The notes under the pieces are model-generated. The model was not told the origin of the DNA, made no database searches, and was given only the letters and a program-made list of their open reading frames with translations. A stretch of 64,000 bases of DNA from contig OY970828.1 in the NCBI GenBank assembly GCA_963853835.1, forward strand, positions 61,558,861 to 61,622,860. The letters are read 5' to 3'. Positions 47,924-63,109 of this stretch are shown here, piece after piece; position 1 is the stretch's first letter, and each line of letters starts with the position of its first letter. The stretch comes from Calendula officinalis (lineage: Eukaryota; Streptophyta; Magnoliopsida; Asterales; Asteraceae). The translations under genes and the position numbers were made by a program.

Positions 47924-47932
47924 AGGATAATA

Positions 47933-48092
47933 AGGGCATGTTTGGGTAACCTTTTGAAAAGGAGTTTATTGACTTATTGGTTTTTTGAGAAGCCAAAATC
48001 AAAAAGTAAGGACCCCCTACTTCTTGATTTTAGCTTTTCAAAAAGCTAATAAGTTAATAAGCACTTCTATAAAGCTTATCCAAACATGTCCT
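47933..48092. mobile_element. Small MITE with GGGCATGTTTGG termini
   Basis: The 160-bp stretch begins AGGGCATGTTTGGGTAA and ends TTATCCAAACATGTCCT. The interior is also mostly inverted (AAAAGCTAATAAGTTAATAA against TTATTGACTTATTGG). This fits hAT-type MITEs; no clean 8-bp duplication was found, possibly because the Helitron edge lies next to it. A relative is at 63110-63344. Confidence 0.6.
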
Positions 48093-48458
48093 AATATGAT
48101 GCTGTTAAAAAAAAGGAGGAAGGAGGGAAGAAGGGATAAGCAACCGTTGAGAATGCCCTTTTATTAAATTAAATATTATTTATTAACGTAGATACAAATT
48201 TGACTTGTATTCTATGTCTCTAAAGTTTAAATGGCGTTCGGTTGTTAATATAAAGCACTCAGCATTAGTTAGAAAATAAACCAAACATTCATATTACTGT
48301 GTTCGCCAGCACAAACAGTTATTGAAAGAAAACGCATCGTCTTATATAAGAGGGAAAACATATTAAAGTCACTTGTTCAACATTCAACTCTACTATACAA
48401 ACATCCGCAAAGTGTTTATTACATTACATGCTCAGAGTAAAAAACTCACCAACCACTA

Positions 48459-52602
<4,144 letters not shown>

Positions 52603-53990
52603 ATCTCAGTACAATTCAAAATTTTCTTACAAATTTTAATCTATCAACAAAATTATAAGGAAATACTTGAATCTCTCCCCTAGATTTTCATCAGAAAACC
52701 AGGAACTTATAAGAAATCAGAAAAGAAATAAACAAAACGTCACTATAAATCATCCTTAATGGTACAGTATGTCTCGGGCCGTTATAACTGAGCCCAATTC
52801 TACAATCAGAAAGCGATCAAAGAAAAGAAAAGTTTTCAACAGCTTATTACCAGACCCTACAACCGGAAACCTAACCAAATTAAGCTTCTTTTATATTATT
52901 CATAAAAATATAATCTTGAAAAACAAACCCTAGCTCTATGATATCGACCGAACAGCGAACACAAACTATAGTTGATCAACTGAAACCCTAGATTCCCAAG
53001 TGATCAACAGCCGCCTCCTTTTCGAACAATCTGATGTAGCTCTTCCACACAACAATTGAACCACGATTCAGCGATTATTTTTTGTGTATATTTGAACACC
53101 TACAAAATTCCGATAATTGAGTGGGATAATTAAATACGAACATAAAAACGATATAGCCAACACATAAACAAGAAATCAAATTAACCGGAAACCTAATCGG
53201 AAAAATATAAGATGTTAACTCCGGCGGATGAACATACGTACAATCTGCGGCGACTAAAGTGCTAAAAGCGACAACGTATTGCGAGTTTGAGTTCCGTTTA
53301 TTCTTGAGAGTTGCAGGCCAAGAAGGAGATTGGAGAGAAATTGTGCAAATTACACGGTGGAGACGACGTCGGAGAACGGAGAGGGAGGCGATAAACACCG
53401 ACTCGCTTTTGGTATCTTTTTCCACCCAAATGCAGTGTACAGAACAACATCTAGAAACCAATACGCCAGAAATGACGGATAACCTCCTCTATCTTCCCTT
53501 TAATTACACATCTAGTCCCTTTTGTTTTAGAAATGCAAAATTTCTTTTCCTTCCAAAATTTGTCCTAAAAGTAGACCGAATTACATTGAAGGTCATTGTG
53601 GTTTGTCAATTACAATTTACAATCACAGTCCTATAAAATTATTTATTACATTAGACCTACTTGGTGTATGAAGTTTGTTATACTTATGGTCCCTATTATT
53701 ATTAAGGCAGAGTACTCCCATGTACCACCAATCTTTCATTGGAAACATATACTTTTCTCGTGATTCGTCCTTTCATATCATATGATGGTGTAACTTTCAT
53801 TCTTTACCATTCGCGACCCACCAAGGTCAATTCAATCCAACGTATCATCCTATGCACATAACGGTCCGAGGAGGTTATCTCCAAAAACAACTTTCATAAC
53901 ACAAGGCTCGTATAGACATTCTAAAATATTCACACAAGCATCAGAACCATGCAGCATAACAAACAAGTAGGCTACGAATCAAACAATATA
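52603..53990. other. 5' flank and leader of the poly(A) polymerase, then spacer
   Basis: Between about 52620 and 53460 the base composition is less AT-biased and contains several ACCCTAG/TTCCG leader-like words, so the untranslated first exon and promoter probably lie here (minus strand). Frames across it on both strands show no conserved domain. From 53460 to 53990 nothing was recognised. Confidence 0.4.
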
Positions 53991-54424
53991 GGGTCTGTAA
54001 ATAAAATACTCGGGGCGACATTATGAATTTCATTTGCCTCGCCTCGCCTAGGTTGGAAGGCACGTCCTTTAACCTGTGATTGCTCCGGCTTCTTATGAGC
54101 GGTTGACCCTAATGTCTCGGCTCTCTTCTTTGTACATGCGCTACTATAGTGTCCTTTTCTATAACATGAGAATCATTTCACTTCCTCAAGTTTCCTCGCC
54201 TTACAATCTCTTGCCTTGTGGTTGAATCTTCCACACTTAAAGCATGCACCTGTGTCCGCCTTACACTTTCCCTTGTGATCCTTGTCACACTTTTTGCACC
54301 TTTTAACACCACGTTGCCTTACCAAACTTAGAATGAACTTTTCTTTATTTGCCGGTCCCGAGTAGTTTTCAAACCTTCTCTTTTCTCCACCGACTGAAAA
54401 ATAAAACATGTCATGTACATACAT
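53990..54424 (-). pseudogene. Gypsy gag relic with zinc knuckles
   Basis: On the minus strand, basic gag sequence is followed by KRCKKCDKDHKGKC, then the CCHC knuckle CFKCGRFNHKARDC. A stop at about 54173 follows, and a second knuckle in the same frame reads CYRKGHYSSAC. The pattern (CxxC...GAC-knuckle-knuckle-like tail) is that of Gypsy gag nucleocapsid ends in plants. Only this 0.43-kb piece remains; no protease or RT lies next to it. Confidence 0.7.
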
Positions 54425-54444
54425 AACATAACAAAAAATCTTTT

Positions 54445-54580
54445 ATAGCAAAATGTCTTTGCCCTAGCAGTATGATGTTTGTCCTCGTCCTTAAGGTTGA
54501 GGGTTCAAGTCCAATCATGAAAATATGTGGTAATTATGAGTATATTAAGATTTGTCGCTCAAAATAGAAATAAAAAAATG
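54445..54580 (+). repeat. Possible SINE remnant
   Basis: GGGTTCAAGTCC at about 54500 matches a polymerase III B box, with a weak A-box-like TGCCCTAGCAGTA about 40 bases upstream and an A-rich end near 54580. Boundaries and duplications are not clear. Confidence 0.35.
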
Positions 54581-55264
54581 TGATGTTTAATAATTGGAAC
54601 ACAAGACGTGCAATAAATGTATGACTTGTTTTAATTATTTATAATTTTATTCTGATTATCTATTTCTGATGGTTTGAAGTTGAACATGTGTATTTTTTGA
54701 AGTTGTATATTGAATGAAGCTTTTTTTCATGTCCAATGTTATTCGTCTTGATGGTAAATAAAAATCATTTCATTACTCTAGTTATTGTTACAAAATAGGA
54801 GAATTGATTTCTCAACTAATCTTTAACATTATCAAACAGAGATTTCATTTTTTTCTGAGTTCATTTCATTTTCTCTATGTTATTTCATTTTTAAAAAAAT
54901 CTTCATACCAAACTTGCCCTAAATTAAAGTATGTATTCAATTCTATGTGTGAGTTTAAAATAATAAACGACAGTGATCTCATTTAGTAACTAATATTATT
55001 GTTTTTTGTTTCCTACTCAATCTAATTAATTATTATATGGCAGATATTGATCTTATTTTGACTAACTCAATTTCTTTAATATACTTCCAAAAAACTTATC
55101 TCTATATATTTTCAAAACTCATTATGATATTTATATGTTTTTAAATTTTTAATTACCTTCATATTTTTAAAATTCTCATTTATATTCAAAAAATTATTTT
55201 CATATTTATTAAATAATTATAATATTAATAAAATAATTATTGTCTAATTTATTTATTTAAAATA

Positions 55265-55800
55265 TATACTATATCTGTATCACAATAAGTGATACAATTC
55301 TCAATATTTCCAAAAAACTTACCTATATATATTTTCAAAACTCATAAAGGATATTTATATTTTTCAAAATTTTTAATTACCTTCATATCTTTCAAATTCT
55401 CATTTATATTCAAAACTTATTTTATTATTTATTAAATAATTATAATATTAATAATAATTATCGTCAAATTTATTTATAAATATATACTACATTCGTATCA
55501 CAATAAGTGATACACTTTTTATTTATGGGTGTTTCAAAATAAAGTAATACACTTTATAAATTTACCTTATTTGGAAAAAAATTAGGAGTCGTCTTTTAAT
55601 AACTATCCACTTTAATAAAGTGAAATTACCCGTATACATTACTTTTACTTTTAAAATTCATTAATATCATTTTGTTCACAAAAAGTGGGATCCATCATAC
55701 ACTAAAGATCTACTTTAATCTATTTTAAACTCAACTATAATATTTTGTCTTAAAAATTATGATACCTCAAATGTATCACTTATTGTGATACCAGGGTAGT
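55265..55800. repeat. Stowaway-like MITE cluster
   Basis: GTATCACAATAAGTGATAC occurs at about 55277 and 55495, and CAAATGTATCACTTATTGTG at about 55769, with the TTTACCTTATTTGGAAAAA interior shared with 48665-48900. At least one MITE about 310 bp long runs from about 55490 to 55795. The 55081-55270 and 55300-55470 stretches are themselves near-duplicates (TTTCAAAACTCAT... then AATTACCTTCATAT). Confidence 0.55.
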
Positions 55801-56747
55801 TTATGTTGTTTTGGGCATCAATCAATTAATATTACTAATGATGTAATAAATATCATGATATGTTTTTTGATATATTTTAAATGTTTTAAATAATATTAAG
55901 ATAATTAAAAAAATTAAAAGAACATAAAATAAATTTTATAATTTTTGGAAAAATATAGGGTGTTACTATTTGGACACCCCTAACTACCAAATAAATACCC
56001 TAATTAAAAACAAAACTTGAAAATTAAAATCACAAATAATTAATTAACATGGTTATTCAGATTTTTTTTTTTTAAAAAATTAATATTGGTGGTCGACGGT
56101 GGTGGTGGTGGTGGTGGTGAGCGGCATATGCGATGGCGGTGGCGGAGTTATTTGGTAGTGGCGGAATGGACGAAAAATTGAATATCGAAGGCTCGAAGCG
56201 AGTTGGTGGTGGCAGAGCGAGCGGCGACGTCGACCGGCCGATTCTGATGCGATTGAGTTGGTAGGGTGGTGGTTAGCGGTAGAGGTGCACAACCGGACCG
56301 GTTTTTGAACCGAACCGGTTTAAAAACCGGTTTAAAACCGGTTTCAAACCGGATTAAGGCTCGAAAATACCGGATCGGTCTCAAACCGGCGGTTCCCAAC
56401 CGGTTTACGTTTCTGACGAGCGGTTCGGTTTTAAAACCGGTTTCGCGGAACCGGTTTTTTAACCGGTTTTTTTGCCGGATTTGTCCGAACCGGTTCTTAA
56501 ACCGGTTCTTTAACAAAAAATAGAGTCGTTCGATTGTTACCGTTGAATAACTAGCCGTTGCAAGGTAACGTTCGAAATTATAGTCGTTGGCCCCAACCGG
56601 TTTAAAAACCGGACACAAAACCGGTTTAAAAACCGGTTTTTTAATCGGTTTTCGGTGTGTCCAAAAAAATAGCCGTTAACTAGCCCTTATTTGACCGTTG
56701 GGAGTGTTTCTAGCCGTTTTTTTTTTGTCTTTTAGGGTCCACAATTC

Positions 56748-56757
56748 ACCTATAAAT
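56748..56757 (+). promoter_or_regulatory. Putative TATA box of the hAT transposase
   Basis: CCTATAAATACCCC stands about 100 bases before the ATG at 56853 and just downstream of the left repeat array. Position and consensus fit a plant core promoter. Confidence 0.55.
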
Positions 56758-56852
56758 ACCCCTTAGGTGTTAAGGATCAATCACCACTCAAAACACTCTC
56801 ATTTCTAGCTTAAAAACTCACACCACACTCAAAAACGCAAGTAATCTTTGCT

Positions 56853-58911
56853 ATGGATTCGGAATCTCAACCTTCGGTTGGTATGGGTGAATCTTCTACC
56901 GACGTTATCGTAGATAAGATACTTCCTACAAAGAGAAATCCGGACATTTGGTGCAATTTCGACTTATGTTTGATGTCGGATGGATCGAAAAAAGCTCGGT
57001 GCAAAAGATGTAGGCGTTTCTTTAAAGAAGATGGAAATACAAGTTTGAAGAATCATAAGAATAAAAGTTGCAAGGAAGTAAAAATGGGCTCGACGAGTGG
57101 CCAAACAACCATGGGAAATGACGGCAAGATACAAACTTTCGACGCTAGTAGGCTTCGTCAACGAATGACGAAGTTGGTGGTTCAAGAGGCGTTGCCCTTT
57201 AACTTTTTCGACAACAAAAGGTTGACGAGCATGATCCAAGAAGAGTTGGAAGCACGCTATTCCCATGTAAGTCGTACTACCTTAAGACGTGATGCTATAA
57301 AATTATGGAAACTTGCTAAAGATGATTTAAAAAAAGGTTTTGAAAATCTACAAACGGGGGTTAATTTAACTAGTGATGTTTGGACCGCCCCAAATGCTAC
57401 ACATGACTCGTACCTTTGTGTTACCGCTCATTTGATTGATCCCAATACTTGGGTAATGATGAAGCGTACGATTGCGTTTGAATTATTTGGGGCTCTATGT
57501 TATAAGAAGTTATAAATTAGAGTCAAAAATCTTTTCTATATCTTTTGATAATGCGTCCAACAATACAAATGCGGTTCAAAAACTAATTCTTAAATATAAA
57601 CCGATTTGTAACGGTATTTTTTTCCATAGTCGGTGTGTTGCACATATTATTAATTTAGTTGTGCAAGATGGGTTACGTTGTATCGAACCCACAACAACCG
57701 CTTTTAGAGTAATGCTAAAAGATGTTTTTGGTACGACCGGTTTAAGACATAATAAGTATATGAAATTTTGTGTCGATGCGGGGCAAGATTGGTTAGGTCC
57801 AAATTGGGATGTACCTACGCGTTGGAATTCCACTTGCCACATGTTTGAGTGTGCTTTGCGTCAAAAAGCATCTTTAAAAAATTTTCATAATATGTTAGCC
57901 GATCGAAATCGTGTTGTACGATTTGAGGAGTCTAGTTGGGAAACGATTAGACAAGCTACCGAATTACTTGGTGTTTTCAAAAATGCAACAACTTATTTGT
58001 TAGGGGTTTACTATCCTACAAGTCCATTGGTGTTAAAACAACTTTACTTAATGTGATAAAAAATAAATGACTTTGAATTTAGGGGTCGCCCATTTAGCGA
58101 AATGGTGGTACCGATGAAAGAAAAACTTAGAAAATATTTTACCGAAATGCCCCCCGTTATAACAATAGCCGCTGCTTTAAACCCCATGATAAACACTTCA
58201 GGGGTTGAGGTGTTGATTACCAATATTTGTAGCGATTTGAATTTGTGTGACGAAGACGTTCATTTTGCGGAAAATGCCATTAAACATTTCAACAATTGTT
58301 TAACGAACATGTTTAATGTTTACTTGGAAAAATTTGGCCCAACAACACACATTCATACCATGATGCACGATGGGGCCTCTGGTTCGGGTCATAAGGATTA
58401 TGATGAAAATGTTAGATTCTACAACACTTTGAAAAACGAAAATAGCAAAAGAGCTCGTGATAACACCACAAGTAGCGAGCTTGGGAGGTATACACTTACC
58501 GACTTCTTGTCAACTATAAGTGTAGAAGAATTTCAAAACTTTGATATTTTGGAATGGTGGAAAGGAAAGGGTATTTAATTTCCAATTCTTTCCGCTATGG
58601 CTCGTGACCTACTAAGTGTTCAAGCTTCTACGGTAGCTTCGGAATCCGCTTTTAGTTTTAGCGGTAGGGTTATATCAAACAGGAGATCGAAGCTCACACC
58701 TTTGTCGGTTGAAGTTATAATTTGTTTGAAAGACCATCTCGATGCAGCAGAACGTTTACAACATATTGCATCACTTGAGACCGAGTTGGCCGACGTGGAA
58801 CAACGATTACATAACGTGGAAATAGAGGGACATATGTCGGTACCTCTAACACAAGAAGAACTTCAATTCGACATGGAACTACGCAACAATGTCATGCGTG
58901 ATGAAGAATGA
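56853..58911 (+). pseudogene. hAT transposase, broken at three points
   Basis: DNA transposase of the plant RICESLEEPER/Ac-like hAT group. The BED zinc finger spans residues 31-73, with W33, F36, then C50-x2-C53-x14-H68-x4-C73. The first catalytic Asp is in LTSDVWTA and the second in SFDNASNN. Then follow VPTRWNSTCHM, an alpha-helical insert, and the hATC dimerisation region with the third acidic residue in VASESAFSFSG and NRRSKLTPLSVE. Breaks: a frameshift or small deletion near 57490-57510, a stop at 58054 followed by unreadable bases to about 58080, and a stop at 58576 after WWKGKGI. Recognisable sequence resumes in each next segment, so damage is light. It may still supply ends for mobilisation in trans. 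Confidence 0.88.
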
Positions 58912-59409
58912 AGAATGAAGAAATGGAGGCGGCGAATGAAGACGAAGACATGAAGAATGAAGACTAATTATCGTTTAGTTTGTATTATGTTTATGTTTAA
59001 ATTTATGTTTAAAACTCTTGTATTTCGATTTAGAACTCTTGTATTTGGATGGTTTCGTTTAATTAAAAGTCAATTTATATTGTCTTTTTACATATTTTGT
59101 TCATAAAAAATACAAAAAAAATAAAATAAAATGGAAAACCCGTAAATCCGGTAAATCCGGTTTTTAAACCGAAAACCGATCTGATCCGATCCGGAAAACC
59201 GATCTGAACCGATCCGGCCAAACCGATCCGATCCGATCCGGTTTCAAACCGATCCGATCCGGTTTGGACCGGTTTTTGTGCATGCCCCCTAAAACCGGTT
59301 TCAAAACCGAACCGGTTTGGACAAAACCGGTTTTGACCGGAGTTGACCAAAACCGATCCGATTTTTAATCCGATCCGGTTTTCGAAAAAAACCGGTTTGT
59401 GCACCTCTA

Positions 59410-59962
59410 GTTAGCGGCAGAGTTCGATGGAAGCTTCGAAAAAAAATTATTGGTTAATTATTGAAGAATTTAGGGTGTCCAAATAGAATTATAAGGTGTC
59501 TCAATAGTTAATCAAAATGTATCTAGTGAAATAAATACAAACATTAATTTGTAGTGGTTAGGGGTTAGTCCACGCACAGTCTCGTAAATTGACTAAAAGC
59601 AGAGATCCGTGAGAAAGAGATTATTGGTTTGTTTGGCAAACAGGTCGGAAACTCGGAATTGGGTGGTTGAAATTTTGATTATGATAGTATTTATTTTCAA
59701 AAGATCATATTTAATAGGCGCGATTAATTTCCAAACAAAATAGTAATTAAAAAGCTCGTTGCCACCAATATTTGACTAAAGTGTAGGGTTTACAGCCTGT
59801 ATTTCTCTTTCTCTGTGCTGCTGCTGATGATTTCCGGTGAGCAAACCATGGCGAAAGCAAACTAAATGAAGATGAAATAAACCATTTTTTTCAAAACAAT
59901 CCATTTCCTCACAACCACCACATTTCTAGAATTTGCTTTCTGGTTTTCGGTTTTTGTCACAA
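59410..59962. other. Promoter and leader region of the receptor-like kinase
   Basis: After the hAT duplication and the end of its host element (about 59500) come about 450 bases without a gene. TC-rich TTTCTCTTTCTCTG at about 59801 is typical of plant leaders. No clear TATA box was found. Confidence 0.4.
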
Positions 59963-61338
59963 ATGGGGGTTATTCACTCTGTAACTGCAACAATGTTGCT
60001 ATTTCTCTTCCTCCTACCCGCCGGAATCATGACGGATCTGTCTTCCGACCGAGCTGCTCTCCTTTCTCTGCGCTCCGTCGTTGGCGGCCGTACGCTCTTC
60101 TGGACAACCACGCAACAAAACCCATGTAATTGGGCCGGTGTACAATGTGATACAACAATTAACCGCGTCACCGCTCTCCGCCTCCCCGGCATGTCACTCA
60201 CCGGCGAACTCCCGTCTGGTATTTTTGGAAACTTGACTCAACTTCGAACCCTCAGTCTCCGGTTCAACGCACTCTACGGTCCGCTTCCTTTCGATCTCTC
60301 TTCATGTCGCGATTTACGCCACTTGTATCTCCAGGAAAATCACTTCTCCGGTCAGTTACCGGAGATATTTTTCACTAATTTACGAAATCTCGTGAGACTA
60401 AACCTCGCTGATAACAATTTCTCCGGTGAGATTACAAACAGTTTCAACAATTTCACTCGGTTGAGAACCTTGTACCTGGAAAACAACCAATTTTCCGGTT
60501 CTCTACCGGAGCTTAATATCCCCAATTTGGATCAGTTCAATGCGTCGTTCAACAACCTAAACGGCTCCATTCCAAAAACGCTCCAATCCAAGCCGAGACA
60601 ATCGTTCGTCGGAAATTCACTCTGCGGTTCTCCCCTTGACAAATTGTGCCCTAATCCAGAAAACGTTCCTCCGGCGATTTCTGTAGATTTTAACAGCAAC
60701 AAAAAGAAGAAAAACGGCTTGTCCGGTGGCGCCATTGCCGGAATCGTAATAGGATCTGTTTTAGGTGTCGTTGTTATCCTCATCTTTCTCTTTATCATCT
60801 GTCGAAAGCGAACCACAAAGAAAAAAAGCTCAATCGGAATTGGTGCAACAAACGCAGAGGTTTTAGGTGAAAAACCCCTCACAGGTTCCGGCAGCAATGG
60901 ATTCTCAGTGGCGGCTGCAGCTGCCGCCGCCATGACAACATCTGGAACCACCGGTGGAGATAGTAGTGGTAATAAGAAGCTGGTGTTTTTCAGGAATTCA
61001 TCTAGGGTTTTTGATTTGGAGGATTTGTTAAGAGCTTCTGCAGAAGTGCTGGGAAAAGGGACGTTTGGTACCGCGTATAAGGCGGTGTTAGATGCAGGAA
61101 TGATGGTGGCAGTTAAGAGGTTGAAGGATGTTACTGTCTTAGAACCCGAATTTAGGGAAAAAATTGAATTTGTTGGTGCAATGGATCATCAGAATTTGGT
61201 GCCAATTAGGGCTTATTATTACAGTAAAGAAGAGAAGCTTCTTGTGTATGATTATATGCCAATGGGAAGCCTTTCTGCACTTCTTCATGGTTTGATTCAT
61301 TTTCTCTTCATTTTGTTATTATTATTATTATTATTAGA

Positions 61339-61394
<56 letters not shown>

Positions 61395-62671
61395 ATTTTT
61401 AGTATTTTTAGTCATTATGCTTGTTAATCTGTTAGCCAAACGCTTTTAGAAATGTATAATTAATAGCGGGTCGGTCGGGCTCGGGCATGTTGAGTAACGG
61501 GTTAGGGTCAAAACATGTACTTTTTTTTGTACATTTCTCAATTTTTTTGTAAATACAGTTTTGTCAAATATGGTAACGAAAATGATGTTAATTTGATCTA
61601 ATCTTTTAATAAAGTTTTTTTTTTTTTTTTTTTTTTTTGAACGGCAAATTAGTAAGTTAGTGGTTCGAGCCTAGACAGTGACATCCACAAAGGGCAGTAT
61701 GCCTTCCCTCGAACCTTCCACCTATGGGGAATAAACCCATGTCCACGACGGGACTTGAACCCAAGACCAATAGGTCATGGCAACACCTTATATTTTCCAC
61801 CAATACCACTAGGCTAGAAGCCTTGGGTTAATCTTTTAATAAAGTGATTTAGGCTGTTTCACTCATGTTAAAATACACTTTTGACAACTTTCAACCGCTC
61901 ACCCCATTTGACATGTTTTCATGTTCAGTTTTTATACGTGTAAGAAATAAAACATAACCCAAGTTGACTCATTTATAGGTAATGGATTATATTTGTTATT
62001 ACTTTTATAAAATAAAGTATTTGGATTAATTAGTGGTTATTTCAGGAAACAAAGGAGGTGGTAGGACACCATTAAACTGGGAAATCCGGTCAGCCATTGC
62101 TCTAGGAGCTGCCCGAGGAATCGAGTATCTACACAGTCACGGTGACAATATCTCCCATGGGAACATCAAATCCTCAAACATCCTCTTAACCAAATCTCTA
62201 GAAGCCCGAATATCTGATTTCGGGCTAGCCCATCTTGTGGGCCCGCCTTCAACCCCTAACCGGGTAGCCGGATACCGGGCACCCGAGGTGACCGACCCGC
62301 GAAGAGTCTCCCAAAAAGCCGATGTTTACAGCTTCGGGGTGTTGCTTTTGGAACTTCTAACGGGAAAAGCCCCGACTCACGCCCTTTTAAATGAGGAAGG
62401 GGTTGACCTCCCGAGGTGGGTCCGGTCAACGGTCAAAGAAGAGTGGACTTCTGAAGTGTTTGACCTTGAGCTTTTGAGGTACCAGAATGTTGAGGAGGAA
62501 ATGGTGCAACTTTTGCAATTGGCTATAGATTGTGCGGCCCAGTATCCTGATAACCGGCCCGTGATGTCAGAGGTCACGTGCCGGATTGAGGAGGTGGTTC
62601 GGGCCAGCCTGTTGAGAGGCGAGAGTCATGGCTCGAACCGGGATGCGGATGGGGTCCATGAGTCTGATTGA
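59963..62671 (+). CDS. LRR receptor-like kinase, subfamily III, RKL1/RLK902 type (2 exons)
   Basis: Plasma-membrane receptor-like kinase. Exons are 59963-61289 and 62046-62671, with a phase-1 intron splitting a Gly codon (SALLHG/NKGGGR); the protein is 650 residues, as in Arabidopsis RKL1. It has a signal peptide (about 1-24) and an LRR N-cap with PCNWAGVQC. Five or so LRRs follow (GNLTQLRTLSLRFN, LRHLYLQENHFSG, LVRLNLADNNFSG, LRTLYLENNQFSG). A proline/lysine-rich linker and a transmembrane helix (about 255-280, AGIVIGSVLGVVVILIFLF) come next. The kinase has GKGTFGTAYKA, VAVK (K385), HGN at 480-482 in place of HRD, and DFG (D500). Loss of the catalytic-loop Asp is normal in this subfamily and implies weak or no kinase activity. 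The first in-frame ATG was taken as the start. The frame running past 61289 into a leucine tract is intron. Confidence 0.95.
61316..61392 (+). repeat. (ATT)n microsatellite in the receptor-kinase intron
   Basis: More than 20 ATT/TTA triplets with one GAA interruption. Read as protein it gives a leucine run that would extend exon 1 artificially. It lies 26 bases after the donor site. Confidence 0.9.
61616..61828 (-). mobile_element. tRNA-derived SINE in the receptor-kinase intron, perfect 17-bp duplication
   Basis: On the minus strand: A box TAGCCTAGTGGT, B box GGGTTCAAGTCCC about 45 bases later, a tRNA-unrelated body, and a poly(A) tail (T-run on the plus strand from 61616). TAATCTTTTAATAAAGT flanks it at 61599-61615 and 61829-61845 without mismatch. 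The direction is opposite to the host gene, the orientation usually tolerated in introns. Confidence 0.88.
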
Positions 62672-63109
62672 GCTAGCTAGAATGTAGGTGAATCAATGTG
62701 TTGGTTGAATTTGGTGTTGTAATTATATGATTGTTTGCTCTTTTTTATTAGCTTTTTGCTTTTTGAAGCAAACTTCATGTGTTTCAAGATAATGCCTATC
62801 TGCATTTAAAACTATGATTCATATTTTTAAAATATTAAAATTGGAGTTATGTTATAAAATAGAGTTTTTTTTATTTAAAAGTTACTAGTATATATTATAG
62901 TGTAATACAACATCAAGTGGCGTGTATACTTCGTATTATACTTGGATAGTAAAAGAAAAATTGCAATACAATCATACAAGGCAATAGACAATGTCTTCCA
63001 TTAGCAAGGTTTTAGAAAAGGCTGGCAGAGTTATAATTAAGAACAATGGATTTTTGGCTGATTCGTCATGTCAAGATATTGCAATGTCAATTAATACAGA
63101 CAATTTTAG
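62672..63109. other. 3' flank of the receptor-like kinase
   Basis: Untranslated and AT-rich spacer DNA after the TGA. No gene was recognised. Confidence 0.4.

Larger units (their letters stand above)
34605..47927 (-). mobile_element. Helitron (13.3 kb) carrying RepHel and RPA1-like genes
   Basis: A rolling-circle transposon read on the minus strand. Its 3' end is diagnostic: an ACCCGCCC-AAAT-GGGCGGGT hairpin, then TATGAAG, then CTAG at 34608-34605, followed by T. The 5' end is less certain. The best candidate is TCCTCACC starting at 47927, preceded by A, which gives the expected insertion between A and T. It holds two genes on the same strand, a Rep/helicase and an RPA-like single-strand binding protein, the usual set in autonomous plant Helitrons. 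Both can be spliced into uninterrupted frames. Helitrons make no target duplication, and none was seen. The AT-rich introns and spacers carry many GTTTGACTG words. Confidence 0.8.
56280..59409 (+). mobile_element. hAT transposon, 3130 bp, perfect 8-bp target duplication
   Basis: The element starts TAGAGGTGCACAACCGG and ends AACCGGTTTGTGCACCTCTA. GTTAGCGG stands at 56272-56279 and again at 59410-59417, a perfect 8-bp duplication of the hAT type. Both subterminal regions are dense arrays. The left (56290-56660) is built of AACCGGTT palindromes; the right (59150-59395) mixes them with GATCCGATCCGG words. A transposase gene with TATA box lies between them on the plus strand. The perfect duplication and readable transposase suggest recent activity, although the gene is now broken. 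Confidence 0.92.
55967..59500. mobile_element. Older element hosting the hAT insertion
   Basis: CTATTTGGACACCCCTAA near 55977 is mirrored by TTAGGGTGTCCAAATAG near 59480, so the GC-rich segment 56080-56279 and its continuation after 59417 belong to one inverted-repeat element split by the hAT. The GC-rich part contains a GGTGGT simple repeat and no identifiable domain. Exact ends and target duplication were not resolved. Confidence 0.5.

Noticed and set aside
53075..53636. Frames of about 125 codons on both strands upstream of the poly(A) polymerase
   Set aside because: They overlap each other and fit an untranslated leader region; neither has a recognisable domain.
56148..56618. Frames over the left hAT array
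   Set aside because: They translate the CCGGTT repeat into low-complexity NRFxxRF-type protein on both strands.
59933..61402. A 489-codon frame ending in a long leucine run
   Set aside because: The leucines are the ATT microsatellite in the intron. A GT donor at 61290 joins in phase to the kinase C-lobe at 62046, and the upstream start is TTG, not ATG.
61616..61828. A functional tRNA gene
   Set aside because: A and B boxes are present but no cloverleaf with anticodon arm was seen, and the poly(A) tail and duplication identify a SINE.
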